DNA of 64,000 nucleotides from Halosimplex carlsbadense 2-9-1. Its GTDB lineage: Archaea; Halobacteriota; Halobacteria; Halobacteriales; Haloarculaceae. The notes below the pieces were generated by a model. It ran no database searches and was not told the origin of the DNA. It worked only from the letters and a program-made list of their open reading frames with translations. Shown here one piece after another: positions 8,498-16,131 of this stretch. The position numbers were made by a program, and so were the translations under genes. The stretch spans positions 75,111 to 139,110 of the forward strand of contig NZ_AOIU01000009.1 in assembly GCF_000337455.1 (NCBI RefSeq). Direction: 5' to 3'. The stretch's first letter is position 1; each line of letters begins with the position of its first letter.

Positions 8498-8609
8498 GTC
8501 GCGGCTTCGGGTCGCTCCGACCGCGCTTCGCACCACACAGACAGCACAGGCCCCCGCCAGACACGGCTGCGTCTCGCCGTTCGACACGAAACAGGGGGGT
8601 ACCCCGCAA

Positions 8610-9986
8610 TCAATCGACGCGGATACCGGAGACGGCGTCGTGGAGGCGGTCGGCGAGGTCGGCGGCGCGGTCGGCCGAGCGGGCCTCGGCGTAGACGCGG
8701 ACGACGGGCTCGGTGCCAGAGGGGCGGGCGAGCGCCCAGCCGTCGCCGTAGTCGAGGCGGTAGCCGTCGGTGGTGTCGAGTTCGGCGGCTGATTCCTCGG
8801 CGGCGCGTTCGATGGCCTCGAGCATGGCCTCGCGCTGGCGCTCGCTGTCGTAGGCCACGTCGCGGCGGACGTTCACGTAGTCGTCGTAGCGCGCGGCGAG
8901 GGCGCTGGCGGACTCGCCGCGACGAGCCAGCAGTTCGAGGAAGCGCGCGGCGGTGTAGGCGCCGTCGCGGGCGATCCGGTAGTCGGGAAAGAGGATGCCG
9001 CCGTTGCCCTCGCCGGCGACCGGAACCGACTCGCCGGTCGCCAGCAGGTCGCGGATGCGCGAGACGATGTACGTCGACCCGATGGGCGTCAGGGAGAGAT
9101 CCGCGCCGGCCGCCGTGACCACGTCGACGAGGCGCTGGGAGGCGTTGACCGCGGAGACGACGGTGTCGCCCTCGCCCAGGGCGTCGGCGGCGAGCGCGGC
9201 GAGGGCGGCGCCGCCCTCGACGTGGTCGCCCCGTTCGTCGACGAAGATGGCGCGGTCGGCATCGCCGTCGTGAGCGACGCCCAGGTCCGCGTCGGTGGCC
9301 CGGACGAACCGCCGCAGGTCGCCGAGGTTCCCCTCGACGGGCTCGGGGTCGCGACCGGGGAAGTGGCCGTCGGGCTGGGCGTGAATCGTCTTGACGCGAC
9401 AGCCCAGCTGCCGGAAGAAGCCGGGACTGGTGACCGCGCCGGCGCCGTGGCCGGGGTCGACGACGACGGTCAGGTCGGCGTCGGCGACGGCCTCGCGGTC
9501 GACGGCGGCGAGCAGTTCGTCCACGTAGGCGCGGCCGGCGCCGTCGACGCGTCGGCTGGTCCCGGTCCGGTCCCAGCCGACGCGGTGGGGCGTCTCGTCG
9601 AGCAGCCGTGACTCGATGGCTTCGAGGCGCTCGCGCGGGAGTTCGACGCCGTCGGCCCCGACGAGCTTGATCCCGTTGTACTCGGGCGGGTTGTGCGAGG
9701 CGGTGACCATCAGACCGGGGGCGGCCTCCCGTTCGGCGTAGGCCTGGAGGCCGGGCGTGGGGACGACGCCGAGGCGGTCGACGGAGACGCCGACGCTGGC
9801 GAGGCCGCTGGCGACGGAGTCGACGAGCATCGGGCCGGTTCGGCGGGTGTCTCGCCCGACGGCCACGCGGTCGACGCCCCCCGCCGCCCAGACGGTCCCC
9901 GCCGCGGCCGCGACGTCCGTGGCGTCGCCCGGCGTGAGGTCGTCGTTGACCACGCCGCGCACGCCGCTGGACCCGAAGACCCTCAT
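8610..9986 (-). CDS. glmM: Phosphoglucosamine mutase (alpha-D-phosphohexomutase)
   Basis: A 458-residue phosphohexomutase, normal length. The phosphoserine loop TASHNP has Ser97, the Mg-binding loop DGDADR is at 240-245, the sugar-binding loop GEGNGG is at 325-330, and the C-terminal phosphate loop is RPSGTEP. GlmM converts glucosamine-6-phosphate to glucosamine-1-phosphate for UDP-GlcNAc synthesis. Archaeal members of this subgroup can also act on other hexose or pentose phosphates, so substrate is less certain than family. It starts at the ATG immediately after the adjacent intergenic region and is transcribed alone, away from pyrE. Confidence 0.9.
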   Translation of the reverse strand: MRVFGSSGVRGVVNDDLTPGDATDVAAAAGTVWAAGGVDRVAVGRDTRRTGPMLVDSVASGLASVGVSVDRLGVVPTPGLQAYAEREAAPGLMVTASHNPPEYNGIKLVGADGVELPRERLEAIESRLLDETPHRVGWDRTGTSRRVDGAGRAYVDELLAAVDREAVADADLTVVVDPGHGAGAVTSPGFFRQLGCRVKTIHAQPDGHFPGRDPEPVEGNLGDLRRFVRATDADLGVAHDGDADRAIFVDERGDHVEGGAALAALAADALGEGDTVVSAVNASQRLVDVVTAAGADLSLTPIGSTYIVSRIRDLLATGESVPVAGEGNGGILFPDYRIARDGAYTAARFLELLARRGESASALAARYDDYVNVRRDVAYDSERQREAMLEAIERAAEESAAELDTTDGYRLDYGDGWALARPSGTEPVVRVYAEARSADRAADLADRLHDAVSGIRVD

Positions 9987-10127
9987 TGGGCACTAGTCGG
10001 CGGTCCGGCCGCATAGTGGTTCCGGAGCGCGACGACCGACGCCGGGTACCGTTGCCCGGGCGCGACTCGTCGTCGCGACCCAGCGAGAGCGCGGGCCCGA
10101 CCCCCACTGCCGGCGCGTATCGAACCG

Positions 10128-10134
10128 GATAAAC
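10128..10134 (+). promoter_or_regulatory. TATA box for pyrE
   Basis: GATAAAC is 24-30 bases before ATG 10158, as expected for a leaderless haloarchaeal gene. Confidence 0.6.
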
Positions 10135-10157
10135 GCCGGGCCGCCGACCGTGGGGGT

Positions 10158-10715
10158 ATGGACACCCAGGGACTCATCGACGCGCTCCGTGCGGCCGACG
10201 CGGTGAAGTTCGGCGAGTTCGAGCTCTCCCACGGCGGCACCTCGAGCTACTACGTCGACAAGTACCTCTTCGAGACCGACCCCGACTGCCTCGAACGCAT
10301 CGGCGAGGCGTTCGCCGACCACCTCGCGCGCACGACCGACGGCGACACCAAGCTCGCCGGCGTCGCGCTGGGCGCTGTCCCGCTGGTCGCGGTCACCAGC
10401 GTCGCGTCGGGCACTCCCTACGTCATCGTCCGCAAGCAGCAAAAGGAGTACGGCACGGCGAACCTCGTGGAGGGTGACCTCGCAGAGGGCGAAGAGGTCG
10501 TCGTCCTCGAAGATATCGCGACGACCGGCCAGAGCGCTATCGACGCCGCCGAGGCGCTGCGAGAGGCCGGCGCCGTCGTGGATCGCGTGGTCGTCGTCGT
10601 CGACCGCGAGGAGGGCGCCGCCGAGAACCTCGCCGAACACGACCTTCAACTGGAGTCGCTCGTGACGGCCTCGGACCTGCTCGACGACGCCCCCGAGGAT
10701 ATCGACGCCGCCTGA
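10158..10715 (+). CDS. pyrE: Orotate phosphoribosyltransferase
   Basis: A 185-residue OPRTase that joins orotate to PRPP to give OMP in pyrimidine synthesis. The PRPP-binding motif [13 protein letters not shown] is at residues 114-126. The dimer-interface catalytic loop region [16 protein letters not shown] and the N-terminal [19 protein letters not shown] typical of OPRTase are also present. Haloarchaeal PyrE2-type enzymes have this length. It is preceded by its own TATA box and converges with the kinase gene at 10728. Confidence 0.95.
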   Translation: MDTQGLIDALRAADAVKFGEFELSHGGTSSYYVDKYLFETDPDCLERIGEAFADHLARTTDGDTKLAGVALGAVPLVAVTSVASGTPYVIVRKQQKEYGTANLVEGDLAEGEEVVVLEDIATTGQSAIDAAEALREAGAVVDRVVVVVDREEGAAENLAEHDLQLESLVTASDLLDDAPEDIDAA

Positions 10716-10727
10716 CCCTGTCGCGGT

Positions 10728-11768
10728 TCACTCGACGGCCGACCCGGCCAGGGCGCGTTCGAGCGCACGCCGGTGGAACGACACCGACTGTTCCCGACCG
10801 AGCTCCGGGTAGCCGGGGTTGGTCACGACGCCGTTCGAATCGACTGCGGTCCGACAGATAGCGGCCGCTCGATGGACCGGCTCGACCGCCGGACGCTGGC
10901 GGACCGAGTCGTAGCCCGCCCGGAACGCGTCTCGGAGGGCGTCTGGATCTTCGACGTACCAGTCGGCGACGAGGTACTCGGCCTTCGCGAGCGACAGCGC
11001 CGGCGCCGCGGCGAGCGGCGACTCCCAGTCGAGGACCGCGGCCAGTTCGCCGTCGGCGACCAGTGCGTTCCCCGGGCGGAAGTCCCACGGAAACAGCCGC
11101 GCCGGCGGTGCGAACTCGATATCCGGATCGTCGAACAGTGCCGCCAGGTCCCCGCGCAGGTCGTCGAACGCCGCCGGGAGCCGCGCGAGGCCCGTCCGCC
11201 CGTACGCGCCGAGCCACGCACCCCAGTCGGTGCCGTCGGTTTCGGGCAGGTCGTCGCCGCCGCCCGCCCTCGCGGCGAGTTCGAGGGCCGACTCCGCCGG
11301 GCCGGCGTCCGACCCCTCCGCCGCGGCGACGGACCCGTACCGTTCGAACCGGAACGCCCCGTGCAGCTCGGCGAGCGAGCGGCCGAACGCGCGAGCGAGG
11401 GCGCGCTGGGTCGACCGGTCGAGACCGGCGAACCGCTCGTGGAGGTCACGACCGTCGACGTGTTCGGTCACCAGCGCCGCCGCGTCGCCGACCCGCTCGG
11501 CCCCCAGGGCGGTCGGGACCGGAACCGACGTGCGCTCGCCGACGGCGTCGAGGAGCGCCCGTTCGGAGCGGACGGCCGCCGGGTCGGCGGCCGCCTGGAC
11601 GACGACGCGGTCGCCGTCGGCGAGGGTCACCAGCGCCGTCTCCTTGCGGTTGCCCCGCCCGAGCGGCCGCCAGTCGGTGGGCGTCGCGTGAGGGCGGGCG
11701 GCGGCCAGCGCCGCGCGAGCGGCGTCGCGAGTCGCCGTCGAGCCGAAGGCGCCGCCGAGCGCGGTCAC
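10728..11768 (-). CDS. Phosphotransferase family protein (aminoglycoside-phosphotransferase fold)
   Basis: A 346-residue APH/choline-kinase-fold protein from a GTG at 11768 that overlaps the upstream HAD stop by four bases. The Brenner-like motif is FPWDFRPGNALV (catalytic Asp and downstream Asn present, the usual His replaced by Trp), and the metal-binding DWE is in AAVLDWESP. The N-lobe Gly-rich region is RPLGRGNRKETALV. Targets of this fold in archaea are usually small alcohol-bearing metabolites rather than antibiotics. The tight overlap with a HAD phosphatase-like gene suggests a kinase/phosphatase pair acting in one pathway, which is inference. Confidence 0.82.
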   Translation of the reverse strand: MTALGGAFGSTATRDAARAALAAARPHATPTDWRPLGRGNRKETALVTLADGDRVVVQAAADPAAVRSERALLDAVGERTSVPVPTALGAERVGDAAALVTEHVDGRDLHERFAGLDRSTQRALARAFGRSLAELHGAFRFERYGSVAAAEGSDAGPAESALELAARAGGGDDLPETDGTDWGAWLGAYGRTGLARLPAAFDDLRGDLAALFDDPDIEFAPPARLFPWDFRPGNALVADGELAAVLDWESPLAAAPALSLAKAEYLVADWYVEDPDALRDAFRAGYDSVRQRPAVEPVHRAAAICRTAVDSNGVVTNPGYPELGREQSVSFHRRALERALAGSAVE

Positions 11769-12430
11769 GCCAGCACCTCCGGGAGGTCGGCCAGCGAGCC
11801 GAGGACGAACTCGGGGTCGTAGGGGGCGGGGTCGGCGCCGTCGGGGGCGAGCCACGCGGCGGCCAGCCCGGCGGTGTGGGCGCCGGCCACGTCGTAGGTC
11901 AGCGAGTCGCCGACGTACAGCGCCCGGTCGGCGGGCACGTCGAGGGCCGCGAGCGTCCGCTCGAAGGGCGCGGCGTGTGGCTTGCGCCGGGGGTGGTCGC
12001 CGGCGTAGACGACCGCGTCCACGCGCTCGGCGAGGCCGAGCGCGGCGACTTTCGCCGCCTGGCGGTCGGCGGGACCGTTGGTCAGCAGCGCCGTCGCGCC
12101 GGCGGCGGCCGCGGCGTCGAGGGCTCGGTCGGCGCCCGGCGTCAGTTCGACCTGGGTGTCGTCCACGCCGTCGACGAACGCCTCGGCGAGCGCCAGCGGA
12201 TCGGCGTCGCAGCCGTGCTGGGCGGCCAGGCGAGCGAACCCGGCGCCGAGATAGCCCACGCGGTCGTCGGGGTCCGGCGGGCCGTCCAGTGCCGCCCACA
12301 GCTCGTCGGGCTCACCGAACGGCGCCAGACCGGCGCGGTCGAACGCCGCCGCGAACACCGCGTCGGTGTCCTGGGTCCGCCGGCAGAGCGTCCCGTCGAG
12401 GTCGAACAGGACCGCGTCGAACCGTGTCAC
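11765..12430 (-). CDS. HAD superfamily hydrolase
   Basis: A 221-residue HAD hydrolase. Motif I FDLDGTL carries the nucleophile Asp and acid-base Asp (residues 9-15), motif II is in ALLTNGP, the conserved Lys is near HPRRKPHAAPF, and motif IV is YVGDSLTYDVAGA. A helical C1 cap lies between motifs I and II, so it is a phosphatase for a small phosphorylated metabolite. It is the first gene of a two-gene unit with the overlapping APH-fold kinase. A TATA box (GTTTATC on the minus strand, 12454-12460) lies 24-30 bases upstream. Confidence 0.9.
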   Translation of the reverse strand: MTRFDAVLFDLDGTLCRRTQDTDAVFAAAFDRAGLAPFGEPDELWAALDGPPDPDDRVGYLGAGFARLAAQHGCDADPLALAEAFVDGVDDTQVELTPGADRALDAAAAAGATALLTNGPADRQAAKVAALGLAERVDAVVYAGDHPRRKPHAAPFERTLAALDVPADRALYVGDSLTYDVAGAHTAGLAAAWLAPDGADPAPYDPEFVLGSLADLPEVLA

Positions 12431-12453
12431 ACCCGCGAGTTAGCCCCGACGGG

Positions 12454-12460
12454 GATAAAC
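12454..12460 (-). promoter_or_regulatory. TATA box of the HAD-kinase unit
   Basis: GTTTATC on the minus strand, 24-30 bases before ATG 12430, giving a leaderless two-gene transcript. Confidence 0.6.
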
Positions 12461-12509
12461 CCGCGGACCGACCGGCACGTTCGAGTCGGTCGGCGCCCGA
12501 GTCGGTGAC

Positions 12510-12947
12510 ATGACGACGGCCCCGCCCTCGCTGCTCGCGTACTTCGACGCGAGCGTCCACTACGGGCCGGACAACGCCACGCCCGTCTCTGCCGCGGTCG
12601 GCTTCCTCGTCGAGGACGGCGTCGAGACGTACGTCGAGCGGTCGCTGGCGGTCGACGCGTTCGTCTCCAGCGCGGCGCTGGAACACCGCGCGCTCGTCGA
12701 GACGGCCCGGGCCGTCGCCGACCGGTTCGACCGCGTGAGTTCGCTACACCTCCACGGCGACGCCGACGCCGCGCTCCGTGCGACCGACCCCGCCCACCCC
12801 GCCGAGCCGACCGACCCCGTGGGACGGCGCCGCGTCCGCGAGGTCCGCGACCTGCTGGCCGACGTGCCCGTCGTCACCTATCGGGCGGTCGACCGCTCGC
12901 GCAACGCCCGCGCCCACGACCTCGCGCGCCAGGGCCACCGGGAGTGA
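12510..12947 (+). CDS. RNase H-like fold protein
   Basis: A 145-residue protein with the layout of type 1 RNase H. LLAYFDASVHYG gives the first strand with the first catalytic-type Asp; ALEHRALVETARAVADRF gives the helix with the Glu; SLHLHGDADAAL gives the second Asp; and RNARAHDLARQGHRE gives the last Asp in the usual xxAHDLA context. All four DEDD positions can be placed, but spacing and surrounding residues are atypical and the protein is short. Hydrolysis of RNA in RNA-DNA hybrids is plausible. A divergent nuclease-like paralogue is the alternative. Confidence 0.7.
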   Translation: MTTAPPSLLAYFDASVHYGPDNATPVSAAVGFLVEDGVETYVERSLAVDAFVSSAALEHRALVETARAVADRFDRVSSLHLHGDADAALRATDPAHPAEPTDPVGRRRVREVRDLLADVPVVTYRAVDRSRNARAHDLARQGHRE

Positions 12948-13013
12948 CGGCGCCGGCGGCGACGCGACGGTGAGCGCCGAGCGGTTCTTTGCTCGTCGGT
13001 CCCGAGCCTGGAC

Positions 13014-13631
13014 ATGGAGTCGGTCCTCGACGACCGCGACCGCGCGAAACTCGACGACGGCGACGACGGCGCGTTCTACGACAGCCCGCGCCTGGTCACG
13101 CACGCGGACGACGCGTTTCTGGCGCGGCTGACCGAGCTGTACGCGTCGGTCCTCGAACCCGGCGACCGGGTGTTCGACGCGATGGGAAGCTGGGTGTCGC
13201 ACCTGCCCGACGACGACTACGACCGCGTGATCGTCCACGGGCTCAACGCCGCGGAACTGGAGCGCAACGACCGCGCCGACGAGTCGTTCGTGCAAGACTT
13301 CAATCGCTCCCAGTCGCTCCCGCTGGCCGACGACGCGTTCGACGCCGTCTGCTGTGCGCTGTCGGCCCAGTACCTGCAGCACCCCGCGGCCGTCTTCCGG
13401 GAGTTCGCACGCGTCCTCGCCCCCGAGGGCGTCGTCGTGGTCTCGTTCACCAACCGGATGTTCCCGACGAAGGCGGTCCGGGCCTGGCGCGCCGCGACGA
13501 TGGACGGGCGGGCCGACCTCGTCGCCGAGTACTGCCGGGCCGCCGGCCTGCGGGTCGTCGAGACGGTCCGCGACCGACCAGGCGAGGACCCGTTCTACGC
13601 GGTCGTGGCCGAACGCGCCGAGGGGCGATAG
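13014..13631 (+). CDS. SAM-dependent methyltransferase-like protein
   Basis: A 205-residue protein of the class I methyltransferase 11 group. The post-I and motif IV-VI regions are clear: SLPLADDAFDAVCCALSAQY, PAAVFREFARVLAPEGVVVVSF. Motif I is degraded: the strand PGDRVFDAMGSWVSHLP lacks the GxGxG loop that holds SAM. Either it binds SAM unusually or it has lost activity. Related haloarchaeal proteins share this layout. No partner is evident. It lies upstream of the thrS leader in the same direction. Confidence 0.75.
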   Translation: MESVLDDRDRAKLDDGDDGAFYDSPRLVTHADDAFLARLTELYASVLEPGDRVFDAMGSWVSHLPDDDYDRVIVHGLNAAELERNDRADESFVQDFNRSQSLPLADDAFDAVCCALSAQYLQHPAAVFREFARVLAPEGVVVVSFTNRMFPTKAVRAWRAATMDGRADLVAEYCRAAGLRVVETVRDRPGEDPFYAVVAERAEGR

Positions 13632-13782
13632 CGGACAGGGGTGCCGGACGAAGGAGCGCGGACGACCCACCGGCCGGGCGGTTTCGATTCCCGCGATATT
13701 CACCGAACCGTCGACGGCGGTATCGGGCCGCACCGTGCCTGTTAATAGCTCACACGGGAACCGGCGGCCGGCACACGTCACA
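13632..13782. other. Intergenic region before the thrS promoter, no gene seen
   Basis: GC-rich, with no reading frame, hairpin or promoter that I can support. It is the distal part of a 303-base gap between the methyltransferase gene and thrS. The proximal part holds the thrS promoter and leader listed separately. Confidence 0.5.
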
Positions 13783-13786
13783 ACGC

Positions 13787-13792
13787 TTTTAT
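13787..13792 (+). promoter_or_regulatory. TATA box for the thrS leader transcript
   Basis: TTTTAT lies 27-32 bases before the ATG of a 13-codon ORF at 13819 but about 145 bases before thrS. The thrS mRNA is therefore predicted to carry a leader of roughly 115-120 bases, unusual in an organism where most transcripts are leaderless. Confidence 0.6.
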
Positions 13793-13818
13793 CCGAAAGC
13801 GCGTTAGCGGAGAGCAAG

Positions 13819-13860
13819 ATGGCAGGTGACTGCTTTACACGCGGGCCCCGCGCCCCATAA
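13819..13860 (+). CDS. Possible 13-residue leader peptide upstream of thrS
   Basis: A short ORF, MAGDCFTRGPRAP, starts exactly where a leaderless transcript from the TATA box at 13787 would begin. It contains one Thr codon (ACA, codon 7). Its first codons form the 5' arm of the 13-bp stem described next. Translation is not shown, and the ORF may be fortuitous. The coincidence of promoter spacing, stem overlap and position before an aminoacyl-tRNA synthetase makes an attenuation role worth testing. Confidence 0.35.
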   Translation: MAGDCFTRGPRAP

Positions 13861-13874
13861 CCAGTCACTGCCAT
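13819..13874 (+). promoter_or_regulatory. Structured thrS leader, long stem with inner hairpin
   Basis: Bases 13819-13832 and 13862-13874 are complementary over 13 pairs with one bulged G (ATGGCAG-G-TGACTG against CAGTCACTGCCAT). An inner GCGG/CCGC hairpin sits at 13841-13851. Part of the 3' arm (CACTGC, 13866-13871) can instead pair with GCAGTG at 13917-13922, just before thrS, giving two mutually exclusive folds. A further CGCTG/CAGCG hairpin lies at about 13893-13907. Confidence 0.5.
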
Positions 13875-13934
13875 GTTCTCGCGCTCGTCGCTCGCTGCCC
13901 GACAGCGGCGCGTGGCGCAGTGGAGGCAGATGAC

Positions 13935-15926
13935 ATGTCACAGCAGGAATCCTCAGTCACGGTGGAACTGCCCGATGGAAGCACGCTCGACGTTCCGTCG
14001 GGCGCCACAGTCGAAGACGTGGCCTACGAGATCGGTCCGGGGCTCGGCTCCGACACCGTCGCCGGCAAGCTCGACGGCGAACTCGTCGCCAAGGAGGAGC
14101 CGGTCTACGACGGCGCACGGATCGAGATCGTCACCCCCTCGGCCGACGAGTACCTGCAGGTGATGCGCCACTCCGCCGCCCACGTCCTCGCCCAGGCGAT
14201 CCTCCGGGAGTTCCCCGACGCCAAGCTCGCCACCGGCCCGCCCACCGAGGAGGGCTTTTACTACGACTTCGACGGGATCGACGTCGACGAGGGCGACTTC
14301 GACGAGCTGGTCGCGGAGATGCAGTCCATCGTCGACGAGGACCTGCCCATCGAACGCGAGGAGGTCTCGATCGAGGAGGCCCGCGAACGCCTCGCCGGCG
14401 ACACCTACAAGGAGGAGATCCTCGAGGACCTCGCCGCGGGCGACCGCGGCGCCGACGACGACATCGAGACCGTCTCCTTCTACAGCCAGGGCGACTTCTC
14501 GGACCTCTGTGCCGGCCCGCACGTCGCCTCGACGGGCGAGATCGGCGCTATCGACCTCCGTGAGATCGCCGCTACCAACTGGCGCGGCGACGAGGACGAG
14601 GCCCGGCTCACCCGCGTCTACGGCACCGCCTTCGGCTCCGAGTCCGACCTGGAGGACTACTGGGAGCGCAAGCAGGAGGCCGAGCGCCGGGACCACCGCC
14701 GCATCGGCCGCGAGATGAACCTCTTTTCCATCCCCGAACACTCGCCGGGCTGCGTCCACTTCCACCCCGACGGGATGGCGATCCGCCGCGAACTGGAGGA
14801 CTACATCCGCGCGAAGAACGACGAACTCGGCTACGAGGAGGTGTGGACGCCCGAACTCAACAAGGTCGACCTCTGGAAGACCTCGGGCCACTACGAGCAC
14901 TTCTGCGAGGAGGACGAGATGTTCCACTGGGACCAGGCCAGCGCCCGCACCGAGGGCGACGAGGCCGACGAGTACGGTCTCAAGCCCATGAACTGCGCCA
15001 ACCACGTCCACCTCTACCAGCGCGAACGGCGCTCCTATCGCGAGCTGCCCAAACGCTACTGCGAGTTCGGCACCTGCTACCGCAACGAGCGCTCGGGCGA
15101 ACTCTCGGGGATGCTCCGGGTGCGGGGGTTCACCCAGGACGACGGCCACGCCTTCGTCACCCGCGACCAGATCCAGGGCGAGGTCACCCGCACGCTCGAA
15201 GTCATCGACGAGGTGCTCGCCGACTTCGGCCTCGACGTGACGTTCAAGCTCGAGACCCAGCCCGACGACTCCTTCGGCGACGACGCCCTCTGGGAGCGCG
15301 CCGAGAGCGACCTGCGGAGTTCGCTCGACGCGCTGGGCGAGGGCTACGAGGTCGAAGCCGGCGAGGGCGCCTTCTACGGCCCGAAGATCGCCGCCGACGC
15401 CGAGGACGCCATCGGTCGCGAGTGGACCGTCGGCACCGTGCAACTGGACTTCGTCCAGCCCGACCGGTTCGACCTGGTCTACGTCGGCGAGGACAACGAG
15501 GAGCACACGCCGGTCATGATCCACCGCGCGCTGCTGGGCACGTTCGAGCGGTTCATGGCCGTCATGATCGAACACTTCGCCGGCCGCTTCCCGCTGTGGC
15601 TCGCGCCCGAGCAGGTCCGCGTCCTCCCGGTCAACGAGGACACCCTCGGCTACGCCCACCGCCTGCGCAACGACTTCGAGGAGAGCGGCTTCCGCGCGAC
15701 GGTCGCCGACGGCGACGACACGCTCCAGCGGCGGATCCGCGCCGCCCACGACGAGAACGTCCCGTACATGCTCATCGTCGGCCCCGACGAGGAGGAGTCC
15801 GGCACCGTCTCCGTACGCGACCGCGCCGAGCGCGAGACCCGCGACGTCGACCCCGAGGACTTCCTCGCACACCTCCGGACCGAACGCGACGAGAAACGGC
15901 TCGAACCGGACTTCCTCGACGAGTAG
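13935..15926 (+). CDS. thrS: Threonyl-tRNA synthetase, bacterial-type
   Basis: A 663-residue class II synthetase that charges tRNA-Thr. The order is an N-terminal TGS domain (about 5-70), the N2 editing domain with the HxxxH motif in MRHSAAHVLA and the downstream SDLCAGPHV, the catalytic core with zinc-ligand Cys in PMNCANHVH, motif 2 around FGTCYRNERSGELSG, motif 3 in HRALLGTFERF, and a C-terminal anticodon-binding domain. The bacterial-type N2 editing domain, rather than the archaeal editing module, is known from haloarchaea and implies old transfer from bacteria. ATG 13935 is preferred over the in-frame ATG at 13920. Expression may be controlled by the leader at 13819-13922. Confidence 0.95.
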   Translation: MSQQESSVTVELPDGSTLDVPSGATVEDVAYEIGPGLGSDTVAGKLDGELVAKEEPVYDGARIEIVTPSADEYLQVMRHSAAHVLAQAILREFPDAKLATGPPTEEGFYYDFDGIDVDEGDFDELVAEMQSIVDEDLPIEREEVSIEEARERLAGDTYKEEILEDLAAGDRGADDDIETVSFYSQGDFSDLCAGPHVASTGEIGAIDLREIAATNWRGDEDEARLTRVYGTAFGSESDLEDYWERKQEAERRDHRRIGREMNLFSIPEHSPGCVHFHPDGMAIRRELEDYIRAKNDELGYEEVWTPELNKVDLWKTSGHYEHFCEEDEMFHWDQASARTEGDEADEYGLKPMNCANHVHLYQRERRSYRELPKRYCEFGTCYRNERSGELSGMLRVRGFTQDDGHAFVTRDQIQGEVTRTLEVIDEVLADFGLDVTFKLETQPDDSFGDDALWERAESDLRSSLDALGEGYEVEAGEGAFYGPKIAADAEDAIGREWTVGTVQLDFVQPDRFDLVYVGEDNEEHTPVMIHRALLGTFERFMAVMIEHFAGRFPLWLAPEQVRVLPVNEDTLGYAHRLRNDFEESGFRATVADGDDTLQRRIRAAHDENVPYMLIVGPDEEESGTVSVRDRAERETRDVDPEDFLAHLRTERDEKRLEPDFLDE

Positions 15927-16096
15927 CCCGGTCGACCGGGCCCCCCGGGTCGCCCGCACCGCACGCTTTTCTGTCGCTCCCAACACCTCGGAGGCGAGCG
16001 ACCGGACCGCCCTCGCTGACCTGCTCGACGGCGAGTGACGAACCGCGAGGAGCGGTCGACAGCGACGGTGAGACGGCCGAACACCGGTATCGTTTT

Positions 16097-16114
16097 GATC
16101 GTGGCGCCACGATC
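16097..16114. promoter_or_regulatory. Perfect 18-bp palindrome before the subtilase-like gene
   Basis: GATCGTGGCGCCACGATC is identical on both strands and ends 17 bases before ATG 16132. It lies downstream of a weak TATA-like CGTTTTG (16091-16097), so it would cover the transcription start. This is the expected position of a repressor operator. Confidence 0.5.
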
Positions 16115-16131
16115 GGTCGCTAGTCCCCCGC

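Noticed and set aside
13819..13874. tRNA or tRNA-like gene
   Set aside because: No T-loop, anticodon arm or CCA-type acceptor arrangement can be drawn from the stem.
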